Source: UBA1858 sp965227695
GTDB taxonomy: Bacteria; Pseudomonadota; Gammaproteobacteria; UBA4575
Assembly: GCA_965227695.1 (NCBI GenBank)
Contig: OZ245760.1
Location: forward strand, 682,001-746,000
Direction: 5' to 3'
Length of the DNA stretch: 64,000 nt
Shown here in pieces: positions 36,127 through 45,989 of this stretch (the stretch's first letter is position 1; each line of letters begins with the position of its first letter). The position numbers and the translations under genes were made by a program. Under the pieces are notes generated by a model. That model saw only the letters and a list, made by a program, of their open reading frames with translations. It had not been told where the DNA came from and made no database searches.

Positions 36127-37446
36127 TTACTCTAACCAGTTGTCAATTTGTACTAGATCATCTGCACTGAGTGTGCCTGCAGATCGTTTCAGACGCAGCG
36201 TATCCAGTAAATAATCATAACGCGAACGTGAATAGTCCCGCTGGGCTTCGTAAACGGTTCTTAATGCGAGTAACACATCGACGGATGTGCGGGTGCCAAC
36301 TTCAAATCCTGCCTGTGTGGCCTCAGCAGCCACCTCGGCTGATTCTACCGCTTTGTTGAAAGCGTTAACACGGCTTACACCTGCCACCACGTTATGGTAT
36401 GCATCCCGAGTGTCCCTAGTCGTTTCACGTCTTATTTTCTCGTTGGCCTGTAAAGCGGCCTGGTACAGATACTCACTTTCTTTGGTTTGATAATAGGTGC
36501 GTCCACCTTCAAAAATCGGGAAGTTCAGTTCAAGGCCAATTCTGGAATCTTCGGTTTTTCTTGAGCCGGTCAAGCCACCGGAGTCGGAGTCATTATAGGA
36601 AGCAACAATGTCGAGGGTTGGTAAATGTTGGGACTTATTGCGTTTTATTTCCTGCTTGGCAATCTTGGTATCATACTCGTTAATCAATATCGACAGATTT
36701 TGATTGAGGGCGGTATTAATCCAGTCGGTCACACTGTCCGGGTCTGGCCTTAATAGCTGCATACGCGATGATAAAATTTTGAGATCTGTTATGCGTTCGC
36801 CGGTCACGACTGCAAGTGCATCAATGGCAAGTTCGAGTGCAATTTGTGCATCGATTTCCCTGGCCACTGCCCGATCATAAGAAGATTGCGCCTCCTTAAC
36901 ATCGGTAATGGGAACCAGTCCGACTTCAAAACGATTTTCCGCCTGCTCTCTCTGTCGATTAATTGCATCTTTTTCAGCGGTGGCAAATCTCAGGTCATCC
37001 TGGGCAGCCAGCACATTAAAGTAGAGCTCAGTGACCCGAATGATTAAATCCTGCTTGGAGTTATCCAGTTCAACCCGGGCTTTGGCCACCGTGTTTTTGG
37101 CCTGTCTCAGCTGGACGTAGAATTGATGATTGTAAAGTGGTTGTGTCAAACGCAGGCTGTAGCCATGAGAGTTGAAGTCGACATCAGCACCTGCCACCCC
37201 AAATGTCTGTCCTTCTGTTTCCTGTGTGTTGTCGGAAGTTTCGGCGGAAAGGTTGATTTGTGGTAATAATGCGGCTCTTGCAATAGGTCTGGCCTGTGCT
37301 GAAGCATTATAGTTAGCTTCAGCCTGGCGTATGTCCGTATCCTGGCTTCTTGCGATGGTATAGACATCAATCAGGCCCCCCGCCTGAACATAGTGAGTGG
37401 AGAACAGAAATAGAATAATCGCAACTGTGACTGGACGTGTATACAT
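36127..37446 (-). CDS. tolC: TolC-family outer membrane efflux protein
   Basis: 439 residues. A signal peptide ends at YVQAGG; the rest is the internally duplicated TolC fold with long helices (for example VAKARVELDNSKQDLIIRVT and LDLRQ-like repeats) and LRLTQPLYNHQFY. It forms the outer membrane channel used by type I exporters and efflux pumps, and is the obvious outer membrane partner for the T1SS at 44-49 kb, which has no TolC gene of its own. It follows the pcm-rhodanese pair on the same strand. Confidence 0.92.
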   Translation of the reverse strand: MYTRPVTVAIILFLFSTHYVQAGGLIDVYTIARSQDTDIRQAEANYNASAQARPIARAALLPQINLSAETSDNTQETEGQTFGVAGADVDFNSHGYSLRLTQPLYNHQFYVQLRQAKNTVAKARVELDNSKQDLIIRVTELYFNVLAAQDDLRFATAEKDAINRQREQAENRFEVGLVPITDVKEAQSSYDRAVAREIDAQIALELAIDALAVVTGERITDLKILSSRMQLLRPDPDSVTDWINTALNQNLSILINEYDTKIAKQEIKRNKSQHLPTLDIVASYNDSDSGGLTGSRKTEDSRIGLELNFPIFEGGRTYYQTKESEYLYQAALQANEKIRRETTRDTRDAYHNVVAGVSRVNAFNKAVESAEVAAEATQAGFEVGTRTSVDVLLALRTVYEAQRDYSRSRYDYLLDTLRLKRSAGTLSADDLVQIDNWLE

Positions 37447-37524
37447 GGCTGGTATTTATCAGGGCTTTTGGTGAAAGTTTCAGGATTATCGGCGGTAATG
37501 GTAATTATTTTAATGCTCAATTAG

Positions 37525-37851
37525 TCAGTACGTATCCATGGACAAGTCAACCTGTTTGGCCCAGGCGTCTATGCCGCCCGTGAGATTGATAACCTGACTG
37601 AATTCATTGCTGGCGAGGTAAGCTGCCACGGAACGGCTGCGAATGCCATGGTGACAGATAACGATTGTTTCCCGGTCAGGGTCAAGTTCGTTGAGCACCC
37701 CCGGTATTTGTCGCATTGGGATAAGCACGGAATCATCAAGTCGGCATTTTTCATATTCCCATGGCTCGCGCACATCCAGAAGTAATGGGTTGTTGCTGGT
37801 CGTCTTTAGGTATTCTTTCAGTTCTGTCGCGGAAATTTCTCTGAAGCTCAA
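37525..37851 (-). CDS. Single-domain rhodanese
   Basis: 108 residues. One rhodanese domain with LLDVREPWEYEKCRL and the active-site loop CHHGIRSRS (about 66-74). It carries sulfur on the Cys persulfide; the physiological acceptor is unknown. The start is TTG at 37851, overlapping the stop of the upstream methyltransferase in TTGA, which indicates translational coupling. The trio pcm-like, rhodanese, tolC is commonly seen in gammaproteobacteria. Confidence 0.88.
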   Translation of the reverse strand: MSFREISATELKEYLKTTSNNPLLLDVREPWEYEKCRLDDSVLIPMRQIPGVLNELDPDRETIVICHHGIRSRSVAAYLASNEFSQVINLTGGIDAWAKQVDLSMDTY

Positions 37852-38501
37852 AATGAAAATTCCTGTATTGTTTTCGTCGAGATTAGTGGTGGCAGATCTG
37901 TTTCAAACAGGTCTTGCCGCATAAAATCGTTTTTATCAACGCAAGTGATTAATTTAGCGGTCATGACAGGATGATTTCCCGTAATGCAGAAAAGGCGACC
38001 ACCAGGCAGCAGATGCCCGCAAAACAGATCGGCGTCCCCGGGAACCGAGCCTGTGACTGCAATAACATCATATTTATTCAGGACATCAAGCTTGCCAAAG
38101 ATATCTCCGGTAAGGCAGTCAACATTGCTGATTTGGTGTAACTGCAGGCGCTGGCTGGCATGTCTGGCCAAGTCTTCATAATATTCAATTGTAGTCACTT
38201 GCCTGCCTAACTTCGCTAAAAGTGCTGTGATAAATCCGCTCCCTGTACCGATTTCCAGAATACTTTCATGTGGTTGCACATTAAGCGCCTGTAACATGCG
38301 TGCTTCTACCTTGGGTGACATCATCACCTGGGAGTGACCAATGGGGATTTCTATATCTGCAAAGGCCAGCGTCTGGTACTGATCCTCTACAAAGGCTTCA
38401 CGTGGCACTGTTTGGTAGAGATCCAGCACTCTGGTATCTATCACGTCCCAGGGACGGATTTGCTGTTCTATCATGTTGAAGCGGGCTTGTTCGATATCCA
38501 T
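37848..38501 (-). CDS. Protein-L-isoaspartate O-methyltransferase family
   Basis: 217 residues. MIEQQIRPWDVID near the start, then ILEIGTGSGFITALLA (SAM motif I, about 80-95) and a GDADLFCGHLLPGGRLF segment match the Pcm family. True Pcm repairs isoaspartyl residues; this subgroup, with the tolC-linked rhodanese, may act on another substrate, so no symbol is given. It is divergent from thiC. Confidence 0.85.
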   Translation of the reverse strand: MDIEQARFNMIEQQIRPWDVIDTRVLDLYQTVPREAFVEDQYQTLAFADIEIPIGHSQVMMSPKVEARMLQALNVQPHESILEIGTGSGFITALLAKLGRQVTTIEYYEDLARHASQRLQLHQISNVDCLTGDIFGKLDVLNKYDVIAVTGSVPGDADLFCGHLLPGGRLFCITGNHPVMTAKLITCVDKNDFMRQDLFETDLPPLISTKTIQEFSF

Positions 38502-38689
38502 ATTGATGACAGGTTTAATTAACTTCCATACTTTATGGTGTTTGTGTCAGTCATGGCAAGGCCCTATTGAAAAATTAAGACAGCAGGCATTTAATTGCAC
38601 TCCACACAGCTCATGAGAAGTATTGCAATGTGTTCCATACAGGTTATATTCAGATAAGATAGTAGCAGAATCCAACTTCCCGGTGTTCC

Positions 38690-40585
38690 ATGAGTGTAAG
38701 TGAAAAAGTCGATTTAGTATCACAGGCAAAAAAGCTGGGCGAAGACGTGACGCGTCCATTTCCGCGCTCCAGCAAAATCTTCGTGCAAGGCTCCGATCCA
38801 TCCATTCGCGTAGGAATGCGTGAAGTCGTATGTGACAGTACTGCCACACGTGATGGCCACGAGGATAATCCCGAGATTCCCATATACGATACATCTGGTC
38901 CTTTAACAGACCCTGAGATTGATATTGACCTGTCTCAAGGCATCCCAAGAATCAGGGATGGCTGGATAACCGCCAGGGCCGATACACAGCAACTTGAACA
39001 CCCCTCCTCAGAATACGGACGCCAGCGACTAAGCGACCCTGCCACTGAGTATCTGCGTTTTCCAATCAAGCACCCGCCCAGAAGAGCGTTGCCGGGTAAG
39101 AATGTAACCCAAATGCACTACGCAAGACGCGGTATGGTCACGCCCGAAATGGAATATATCGCGATACGTGAGTCATTGAAATTACAGCAATTACGTGCGG
39201 ATCCACGCTATGAAAAACTCCTGGCCCAACATGCAGGGGAGTCATTTGGGGCAAACCTGCCCGATGAGATTACACCTGAGTTTGTGCGTGACGAGGTTGC
39301 CAAAGGGCGCGCCATCATTCCCAATAATATTAATCACCCTGAATCAGAGCCGATGATCATCGGGCGCAATTTTCTTGTTAAGGTAAACACCAATATCGGC
39401 AACTCAGCCTTATCTTCCTCCGTCGTAGAGGAGGTAGAGAAAATGGCATGGTCCGTGCGCTGGGGTGGAGATACCATCATGGATCTAAGTACCGGCAAGA
39501 ATATTCACGAGACCCGCGAGTGGATATTACGCAATAGTCCGGTCCCGGTAGGGACAGTACCCATTTATCAGGCATTAGAAAAAGTCAATGGCAAAGCAGA
39601 AGACCTGACATGGGAGCTCTTCAAGGACACGCTGATTGAACAGGCAGAACAGGGTGTGGACTATTTCACCATACACGCGGGTGTCCGCCTGGCTTATGTC
39701 CCGCTTACCGCGGAACGATTAACAGGCATTGTCTCGCGCGGTGGCTCTATTATGGCCAAGTGGTGTCTGGCCCATCACCGGGAAAATTTTCTCTATACAC
39801 ATTTCGATGACATCTGTGAAATTATGAAAGCCTATGATGTGGCTTTTTCTCTGGGTGATGGGTTACGTCCTGGATGTATTGCTGATGCAAATGACGCCGC
39901 CCAGTTTGCAGAACTGGAAACTTTGGGGGAATTGACAAAAATTGCCTGGCAGCACGATGTGCAAGTGATGATCGAAGGCCCGGGGCATGTACCCATGCAG
40001 ATGATCAGGAATAACATGGACAAAGAACTGAGTGATTGTTTTGAAGCACCATTTTATACACTTGGGCCATTAACAACTGATATAGCACCGGCTTATGATC
40101 ACATCACATCTGCTATCGGCGCGGCCCAGATTGGTTGGTATGGTACCGCCATGCTTTGTTATGTTACTCCCAAAGAACACCTCGGCCTCCCGGACAGAGA
40201 AGATGTGCGCGATGGCATTATCAGCTACAAAATCGCAGCCCATGCCGCTGACCTGGCAAAAGGTCATCCGGGTGCTCAGTTACGTGATAATGCATTATCA
40301 AAAGCACGTTTCGAGTTTCGTTGGGAAGATCAGTTCAACCTGAGTCTTGATCCCGAGAGAGCACGTGAATACCATGATCAAACTCTGCCCAAGGAATCAG
40401 CCAAGGTTGCGCATTTCTGCTCAATGTGTGGGCCTCAGTTTTGCTCCATGAAAATTACTCAGGATGTTCGTGATTATGCAAAAAAACAAGGAATTGGTGA
40501 TATAAACATAGCCATTGAATCTGGAATGGAGGAAAAATCCCGGGAATTCAAGAAGACGGGCGCCTCTATTTACAAGAGCGTTTAG
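38690..40585 (+). CDS. thiC: Phosphomethylpyrimidine synthase
   Basis: 631 residues, the usual length. GVDYFTIHAGVRLAYVPLT (19 residues, near 322) and MAKWCLAHHRENFLYTHFD (19) lie in the core, and the iron-sulfur motif CSMCGPQFC (CxxCxxxxC, about 585-593) closes it. ThiC rearranges aminoimidazole ribotide to the thiamine pyrimidine by radical SAM chemistry. No TPP riboswitch core could be found in the 188 bases upstream, which is unusual for thiC. Confidence 0.96.
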   Translation: MSVSEKVDLVSQAKKLGEDVTRPFPRSSKIFVQGSDPSIRVGMREVVCDSTATRDGHEDNPEIPIYDTSGPLTDPEIDIDLSQGIPRIRDGWITARADTQQLEHPSSEYGRQRLSDPATEYLRFPIKHPPRRALPGKNVTQMHYARRGMVTPEMEYIAIRESLKLQQLRADPRYEKLLAQHAGESFGANLPDEITPEFVRDEVAKGRAIIPNNINHPESEPMIIGRNFLVKVNTNIGNSALSSSVVEEVEKMAWSVRWGGDTIMDLSTGKNIHETREWILRNSPVPVGTVPIYQALEKVNGKAEDLTWELFKDTLIEQAEQGVDYFTIHAGVRLAYVPLTAERLTGIVSRGGSIMAKWCLAHHRENFLYTHFDDICEIMKAYDVAFSLGDGLRPGCIADANDAAQFAELETLGELTKIAWQHDVQVMIEGPGHVPMQMIRNNMDKELSDCFEAPFYTLGPLTTDIAPAYDHITSAIGAAQIGWYGTAMLCYVTPKEHLGLPDREDVRDGIISYKIAAHAADLAKGHPGAQLRDNALSKARFEFRWEDQFNLSLDPERAREYHDQTLPKESAKVAHFCSMCGPQFCSMKITQDVRDYAKKQGIGDINIAIESGMEEKSREFKKTGASIYKSV

Positions 40586-40878
40586 GCGTCTCGTTTGGGA
40601 AACAGCAATATTCATAAAGCTGGCCAGGTTTGGCGATTGCCAAGCTTGTCTGTCCATCCGGTTCCCTGAGCCAATGTGCACTATATTGGTTCCATCTGTT
40701 TGTTATTATCTGAAAGTACTTGGTCACACGGCTAAACTCAAAAAAATTGTGAGTCATTTCACATATCTATTTCAAACCTTCCATAACCCTCAAAACTCAA
40801 GTTAAGTATTCATATCCGTCGCCGATACAGTTTTAGGGCGCTTATGCGTAATATTTCTGTAATGTCCGGGAGCGACTA

Positions 40879-43776
40879 ATGGCTGAAGATCGAGGAAAAT
40901 TTTCTGAATCCACAAATCAGGCTGATGAAGAAGCCTCTTTGGGGGAGGCGACGGCAAGAGAATCATTGCACTCACCACATTTGAATGAAGAGCATTTCAA
41001 GCAAAACATCATGATGGGTGTGGAAGAGACGCCTCACGATGTAAAAAGCTCGAACCCATTGTTTCAAGAAGAAAGTAATGATGCTGAAGCCCCGCAAAAT
41101 GCCACGGAATCAGTAAATGAAGCGCAACCGGACAATGCCATAGATAGTGTTCGCGACGGAAATCAATATGATTCTCATTATGCGGAAAAGCGATTGAATA
41201 GTGATGAAGAATCAGCCGGGCCGGGTGAAAAAGAAAATATCAATCCAGCGTATGCCGCGATGGATTCATCTAATAATGTGTTAAGCAATCAGACTGACGT
41301 ATTCACTAAAGAAACCGGTAATAGCGCACAAGATGCTGCCGTCTTTAATCAGCCAGATATTGATCAGGTAATTGAAGAGGCAGTTTATCTTGCTGAAAAA
41401 CAAGACCAATACGATATCAGTGCGGTCAAGGACGCGGATGGGTCGTCGAACCAGGTGAGCGAAGCGGCGGCGAAGGGGACGTCGGTGGGGATTACCGCGT
41501 TTGCGAGTGATGCGGATGGCACAAATAATGAGGTGAGCTACAGTTTGAGTGATGACGCCAATGGTGCGTTTGGCATTGATGCGAGCACGGGTGAAGTGTT
41601 TGTGTTGGATGCGTCGCAGCTGGACTTTGAGTCTGCCGAGGCGATGAAGATCGAAGTCACGGCGACATCAGAGGATGGCAGTAGCTCCAGTGAAGTGTTC
41701 AAGATTGCGGTGAACGATGCCAACGAGTTTGCGGTCAGTGCGGTCAAGGACGCGGATGGGTCGTCGAACCAGGTGAGCGAAGCGGCGGCGAAGGGGACGT
41801 CGGTGGGGATTACCGCGTTTGCGAGTGATGCGGATGGCACAAATAATGAGGTGAGCTACAGTTTGAGTGATGACGCCAATGGTGCGTTTGGCATTGATGC
41901 GAGCACGGGTGAAGTGTTTGTGTTGGATGCGTCGCAGCTGGACTTTGAGTCTGCCGAGGCGATGAAGATCGAAGTCACGGCGACATCAGAGGATGGCAGT
42001 AGCTCCAGTGAAGTGTTTGATATTAGCATTGATGATGTAAATGAAGGGGCTTCCGTCATTACTTCAACTGTAAAAGGAGATGAAGATACAGCGATTCCTC
42101 TAAATATCCAGTTCGCTGACGTTGAGCCCGGAGCAGTAGTTACTGTCACTATTGGTGACGTGCCTGGCGGTGCAGTATTATCTGCAGGTATTGATAATGG
42201 CGATGGAAGCTGGTCACTGGAGCAGTCGGAGATTTCCGGGTTAACGATTACCCCGCCTGAAAATAGTAGCACTGACTTCACTCTTAACATAGATACAAAA
42301 GTCGAAGAGAACGGTGAAGTTGTTGAGTATAATAATACAATAGATGTCGTCGTGGATGCAGTTGCAGACGCGCCTTCCATAATCGGACCTGAAGAGATTG
42401 TCCATTTGCAGAATTCATCTTTTGGATTTGAAAATGGCCTGGATAATGTCGACACACTGGGTGTTGTTAATAATGTCAAGTCATTCCAGGGACAGTCTGC
42501 AACCGAAGGAAGCAGCATGGCCCAGCTTTTCTCGGGTGGTGCAAGAGACTCGAATATTGAATCTGAGTTAGGGCTCGCAAAAGGTACCCTGGATTCATTG
42601 TCTGGCGGAAATTCAACGGATGGATCATCCATGCAGACGGCCATTGCAGTAAAAGCAGGTGATGTGGTGACAGTAGACTGGAATTTCTACAATGGCGAAA
42701 CCAGTAATTATATAAAGCAGGGCTTCAACGACAGTGCAATTATCACTGTCAACGGAAAAGCGGAATCACTGGCACAATCTTCAGATGTCGGAAAAGTAGG
42801 TGTAACGGGCTGGCAAACATATACATATGAAGTGACTGAGGATGGTGTCCTTGATCTTGGTTTTGCTGTTACGAATACAAATGATCAGCAATATGACTCA
42901 AGTTTATTGGTAGATAATATCCTTATAAACGGAAATGCTGTTGACTTGACTCCTGTAGACTTGAATTTAAATATAGATCTGACAGATACAGATGGATCCG
43001 AGTCTGTAATGATAGAAATTTCAGGCGTGCCAGCAGATGCAGCCCTCAATACGGGAGTGGCGCTTGGCGGTGGTGTATGGTCTGTCGATAGTGCAGATAT
43101 AAATGATGTTCAATTGGTACCATCTGCAACCACAAGTGGAACTGTGTCACTGACAGTGACGGCGATAGCTACTGAAACTGAAGGTGGGGATACGAGCTCA
43201 ACATCACATACTATTGATGTAACATTTGACAGTCTCGATTCAGTGATCATGGGTTCTGCCGGAGACGATAATATCGATGGCGATGAAAGTAATGATGTGA
43301 TTTCTGCCAAAGATGGCGCTGATGTTGTATCAGGTGGCGACGGGAACGATTATATTTCAGGCGGAGAGGGAGATGATCAGATTAAAGGCGATGCCGGCAA
43401 TGATCAGTTGTTTGGCGGCGCAGGTGATGACCAGCTCGAAGGTGGAGATGGAGATGATATATTAAGTGGCGATGCGGGTAATGATGCATTATATGGTGGA
43501 AATGGTAGTGATATCTTTGTATTTGACATTGGACTGGGTAATGATTATGTAGATGGGGGTGGTGGAGCCGGCTGGGTCGATACGATTGATTTGAGTGACT
43601 ATGCCAAAGATGCAGTTGATGTATCCAGTCCATGGCAGATAGAAGTCGACGGTATGGCCGTTGACTATGAAATTGATGCAGGGCTCCTTGAATTAGGTGA
43701 AGATGTATCAGGTGTAATTCAGTTTGATGATGGTAGTCAGTTATCATTCGACAATATTGAAAATATCGAATGGTAA
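40879..43776 (+). CDS. RTX/cadherin-like secreted protein
   Basis: 965 residues, very acidic, with no Sec signal, as expected for type I secretion. After a low-complexity Glu/Asn/Ser-rich head (1-170) come two identical cadherin-like repeats (about 180-274 and 286-380), an Ig-like repeat, a lectin-like domain (about 510-690, GFENGLDN to LLVDNILING), a further Ig-like segment, and ten glycine-rich RTX nonapeptides (about 792-881, GGDGNDYIS type) that bind calcium. The C-terminal FDNIENIEW end is typical of T1SS substrates. AGGAG-like GGGAG precedes the ATG. Likely a cell-surface or released adhesin; the T1SS genes follow on the same strand. Confidence 0.88.
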   Translation: MAEDRGKFSESTNQADEEASLGEATARESLHSPHLNEEHFKQNIMMGVEETPHDVKSSNPLFQEESNDAEAPQNATESVNEAQPDNAIDSVRDGNQYDSHYAEKRLNSDEESAGPGEKENINPAYAAMDSSNNVLSNQTDVFTKETGNSAQDAAVFNQPDIDQVIEEAVYLAEKQDQYDISAVKDADGSSNQVSEAAAKGTSVGITAFASDADGTNNEVSYSLSDDANGAFGIDASTGEVFVLDASQLDFESAEAMKIEVTATSEDGSSSSEVFKIAVNDANEFAVSAVKDADGSSNQVSEAAAKGTSVGITAFASDADGTNNEVSYSLSDDANGAFGIDASTGEVFVLDASQLDFESAEAMKIEVTATSEDGSSSSEVFDISIDDVNEGASVITSTVKGDEDTAIPLNIQFADVEPGAVVTVTIGDVPGGAVLSAGIDNGDGSWSLEQSEISGLTITPPENSSTDFTLNIDTKVEENGEVVEYNNTIDVVVDAVADAPSIIGPEEIVHLQNSSFGFENGLDNVDTLGVVNNVKSFQGQSATEGSSMAQLFSGGARDSNIESELGLAKGTLDSLSGGNSTDGSSMQTAIAVKAGDVVTVDWNFYNGETSNYIKQGFNDSAIITVNGKAESLAQSSDVGKVGVTGWQTYTYEVTEDGVLDLGFAVTNTNDQQYDSSLLVDNILINGNAVDLTPVDLNLNIDLTDTDGSESVMIEISGVPADAALNTGVALGGGVWSVDSADINDVQLVPSATTSGTVSLTVTAIATETEGGDTSSTSHTIDVTFDSLDSVIMGSAGDDNIDGDESNDVISAKDGADVVSGGDGNDYISGGEGDDQIKGDAGNDQLFGGAGDDQLEGGDGDDILSGDAGNDALYGGNGSDIFVFDIGLGNDYVDGGGGAGWVDTIDLSDYAKDAVDVSSPWQIEVDGMAVDYEIDAGLLELGEDVSGVIQFDDGSQLSFDNIENIEW
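41417..41699 (+). repeat. Perfect 283-bp direct repeat, copy 1
   Basis: Encodes one cadherin-like domain of the RTX protein. The 283 bases are identical to 41735-42017, with a period of 318 bases (106 codons). The unit is richer in GCG codons than the flanking sequence. Confidence 0.97.
41735..42017 (+). repeat. Perfect 283-bp direct repeat, copy 2
   Basis: Second copy of the cadherin-like unit, identical in every base to 41417-41699. The linker after it diverges (VFDISIDDVNEG against VFKIAVNDANEF). Confidence 0.97.
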
Positions 43777-44284
43777 AATTTTTATTTAGATGGCCGTTGT
43801 TTCTGACGAGGTTCGTATAAAACAGCGCATCCAATGAAAATAAAAATTGGCTGGTTCTGCTTTACCGGATATGTGCTAATGACAATTGTTTGCAAGCGCA
43901 TTTAACCTGTTAGTATATTTTATTGATAAAATATTATGGGAGTCATTCAATCCTGGTTAATCCCGTGTGACTCCACATCAAAGTTTTTTCAAAGGCCTGG
44001 AAATATCATCATTAAATAGTGATTAAAGGTATGAAAAAATTGACTAATGTAATAAAGGCTGATGCGTAGAAAGAATTATACAGTGTCTGGCTGAAATTTT
44101 ATCCGTCATGTTCATGTGTCGGTATATTGTCATCACTCAGCATAAAATTCTAAATACCTGTAATACCCCGCCGTTATATCCATTAAATCCATTGTGAGTA
44201 TAGTTTAAATTTATGTTTATGTATTTTATTAATTAAATAATATACAAAACAAAGTATTGATTGTACAAAATAAGACGAATAAGA
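43777..44284. other. 508-base AT-rich gap between RTX gene and exporter genes
   Basis: No gene seen. It holds an inverted repeat of 11 bp just after the RTX stop (43777-43787 with 43838-43848, long loop) and a 7-bp stem GGAGTCA / TGACTCC at 43939-43945 and 43968-43974. The AT-rich last 100 bases probably contain the promoter of the exporter operon, so the substrate and exporter may be expressed separately. Confidence 0.5.
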
Positions 44285-45979
44285 ATGTATATGACAAAAA
44301 TGCCAGCTCACTGGAGGCGTGTTGATGTGCTATTAGCAACATTGGTGCTGAACATTACATCTCTGGCATTGCCGCTGGTAATACTACAGGTATATGACAG
44401 AATTTTGCCTAATCAGGCAATGGATACATTCGCAATGATGATATTTGCACTGTTATTTGCCAGTGTAATTGAAGTGTTTTTGCGAATAGCGCGCTCCACT
44501 ATTCTTGCATGGAAAGGCGCGCAATATGAGCATGCAAAGACAATGGAGCTCCTCGACCATGTATTGCATGGCGATCTTGTTAAGTTGGAAAGCAAGTCAA
44601 TTGGTCGACACCTGGATAAGTTTGATGCGGTACGGCAGATCAGGGAGTTTTATTCCGGGCAAACAATACTGATGCTTGTGGATTTGCCATTTGTTTTTGT
44701 TTTTCTTGGGCTGATATGGATCTTTGCGCAGCAGCTTGTCCTGGTGCCACTTGGCGTCATGGCGGTGTTCGCGGTGGTTTCGTACATTATGGGGAAAAAA
44801 CTAAAAGAGACTCTTAACGAAAAATCAGAATCTTCAGAGAGAAAACAAAATTTTCTGATTGAGGTATTGCAGGGTATGCACATTGTCAAATCAATGGCTC
44901 TGGAATCACCCATGATGCGAAGGCTGGAAAAATTACAAGGGCATTCTGCAAGTTCAATATATCAGCTAAGTAAAATCAATAGTGTAATCCAGAGTGTTGG
45001 TGCAACATTTTCTCAAGTTGTAATGGTTTGTTTTGTTGGAATAGGAAGCATATATGTTGTTGCGGGTGAACTTACCGTTGGGGCTCTGGCGGCTGGAACC
45101 ATGTTATCAGGGCGTGTCATGCAGCCTGCACTTAAGGCGATGGGGCTGTGGACACAGCTTCAGGGTATAAGTATTGCAAAAGACAAGATTAACCAGATGC
45201 ATGATCTGCCGCTCGAAGCAATCGATGATCAAACGGAACAGATGCAGATCAATGGAAATATCCAATTTAAGGATGTACATTTTAAGCATGATAAAACTGA
45301 AGCGGAACTTATTAAGGGAATTTCTCTGAAGATTCAGGAGAAAGAATCTATTGGTATTACGGGTTCAAACGGCTGTGGTAAAAGCACGTTAATCGAGTTG
45401 TTAATGGGTTTCATGTCACCAACAAAAGGTTCTGTCGAGATTGATGGCATAGATATCCGTAATCATGATCGATCATCCATGCGTGCACAAATTGGCTATA
45501 TGCCACAGCATGGCATTATCTTTGAAGGCACGATACTGGAAAATATGACCATGTTCAGGGAAGGGGATGCTATAGACCGTGCCATTGAAATTGCAAATAG
45601 AATCGGCCTGACAGAAGTTGTGATGCGACTTCCGGAAGGGCTGGACACAAAAGTTAGCGGCACAAATTACGATGCACTTCCCGTTGGTGTAAGGCAGCAA
45701 ATTATCATAGTCCGGTCACTCGTCGGGTGTATGAGATTTGGTGAACCCAAGATAATTATATTCGATGACGCTGACTCATCCCTGGACTTTAAGCATGATC
45801 AGATGCTTGTCAGGTTTCTTGAGGAATTAAGAGACAAGTACACCATGATTATTATTTCTCACCGGCCATCGATACTGAGGTTATGCGACAGAAATTATAT
45901 TATGGAAGACGGGGAGTTGATACAGCTGCCGTGGTCGCGGGATAAAGCAGAAATCAATCCACAGTTACTTTCTGCATGA
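44285..45979 (+). CDS. Type I secretion ABC protein 1 (altered signature and Walker B)
   Basis: About 564 residues from ATG 44285. The membrane domain begins near NITSLALPLVILQVYDRILPN-type residues (20) and lacks an N-terminal C39 domain. The nucleotide-binding domain has Walker A GSNGCGKST, but the signature reads ALPVGVRQQ instead of LSGGQRQR and Walker B reads IIIFDDADSSLD, with Asp in place of the catalytic Glu. The H-loop SHRPS is kept. Such a site would bind but hydrolyse ATP poorly. It stands 10 bases before a second ABC protein, so a heterodimer is likely, as in Vibrio RtxB/RtxE. Confidence 0.88.
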   Translation: MYMTKMPAHWRRVDVLLATLVLNITSLALPLVILQVYDRILPNQAMDTFAMMIFALLFASVIEVFLRIARSTILAWKGAQYEHAKTMELLDHVLHGDLVKLESKSIGRHLDKFDAVRQIREFYSGQTILMLVDLPFVFVFLGLIWIFAQQLVLVPLGVMAVFAVVSYIMGKKLKETLNEKSESSERKQNFLIEVLQGMHIVKSMALESPMMRRLEKLQGHSASSIYQLSKINSVIQSVGATFSQVVMVCFVGIGSIYVVAGELTVGALAAGTMLSGRVMQPALKAMGLWTQLQGISIAKDKINQMHDLPLEAIDDQTEQMQINGNIQFKDVHFKHDKTEAELIKGISLKIQEKESIGITGSNGCGKSTLIELLMGFMSPTKGSVEIDGIDIRNHDRSSMRAQIGYMPQHGIIFEGTILENMTMFREGDAIDRAIEIANRIGLTEVVMRLPEGLDTKVSGTNYDALPVGVRQQIIIVRSLVGCMRFGEPKIIIFDDADSSLDFKHDQMLVRFLEELRDKYTMIIISHRPSILRLCDRNYIMEDGELIQLPWSRDKAEINPQLLSA

Positions 45980-45989
45980 TGGAGTCGAT

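Noticed and set aside
41417..42017. Direct repeats considered as a mobile element
   Set aside because: The repeats lie within one reading frame, keep it open, and encode a domain; there are no terminal inverted repeats or transposase.
41856..42644. Long open frame opposite the RTX gene (262 codons, minus strand), with a matching one at 41538-41840
   Set aside because: It is the antisense reading of the cadherin repeats; it shares their duplicated sequence, has no family features, and the plus frame is clearly coding.
43382..43834. 150-codon minus-strand frame rich in His, Leu and Gln
   Set aside because: Antisense of the RTX nonapeptide repeats; its periodic composition mirrors the GGxGxD repeat.
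43777..43848. AT-rich inverted repeat after the RTX stop considered as a terminator
   Set aside because: The arms are 50 bases apart and made of A and T only, so a stable stem is doubtful.
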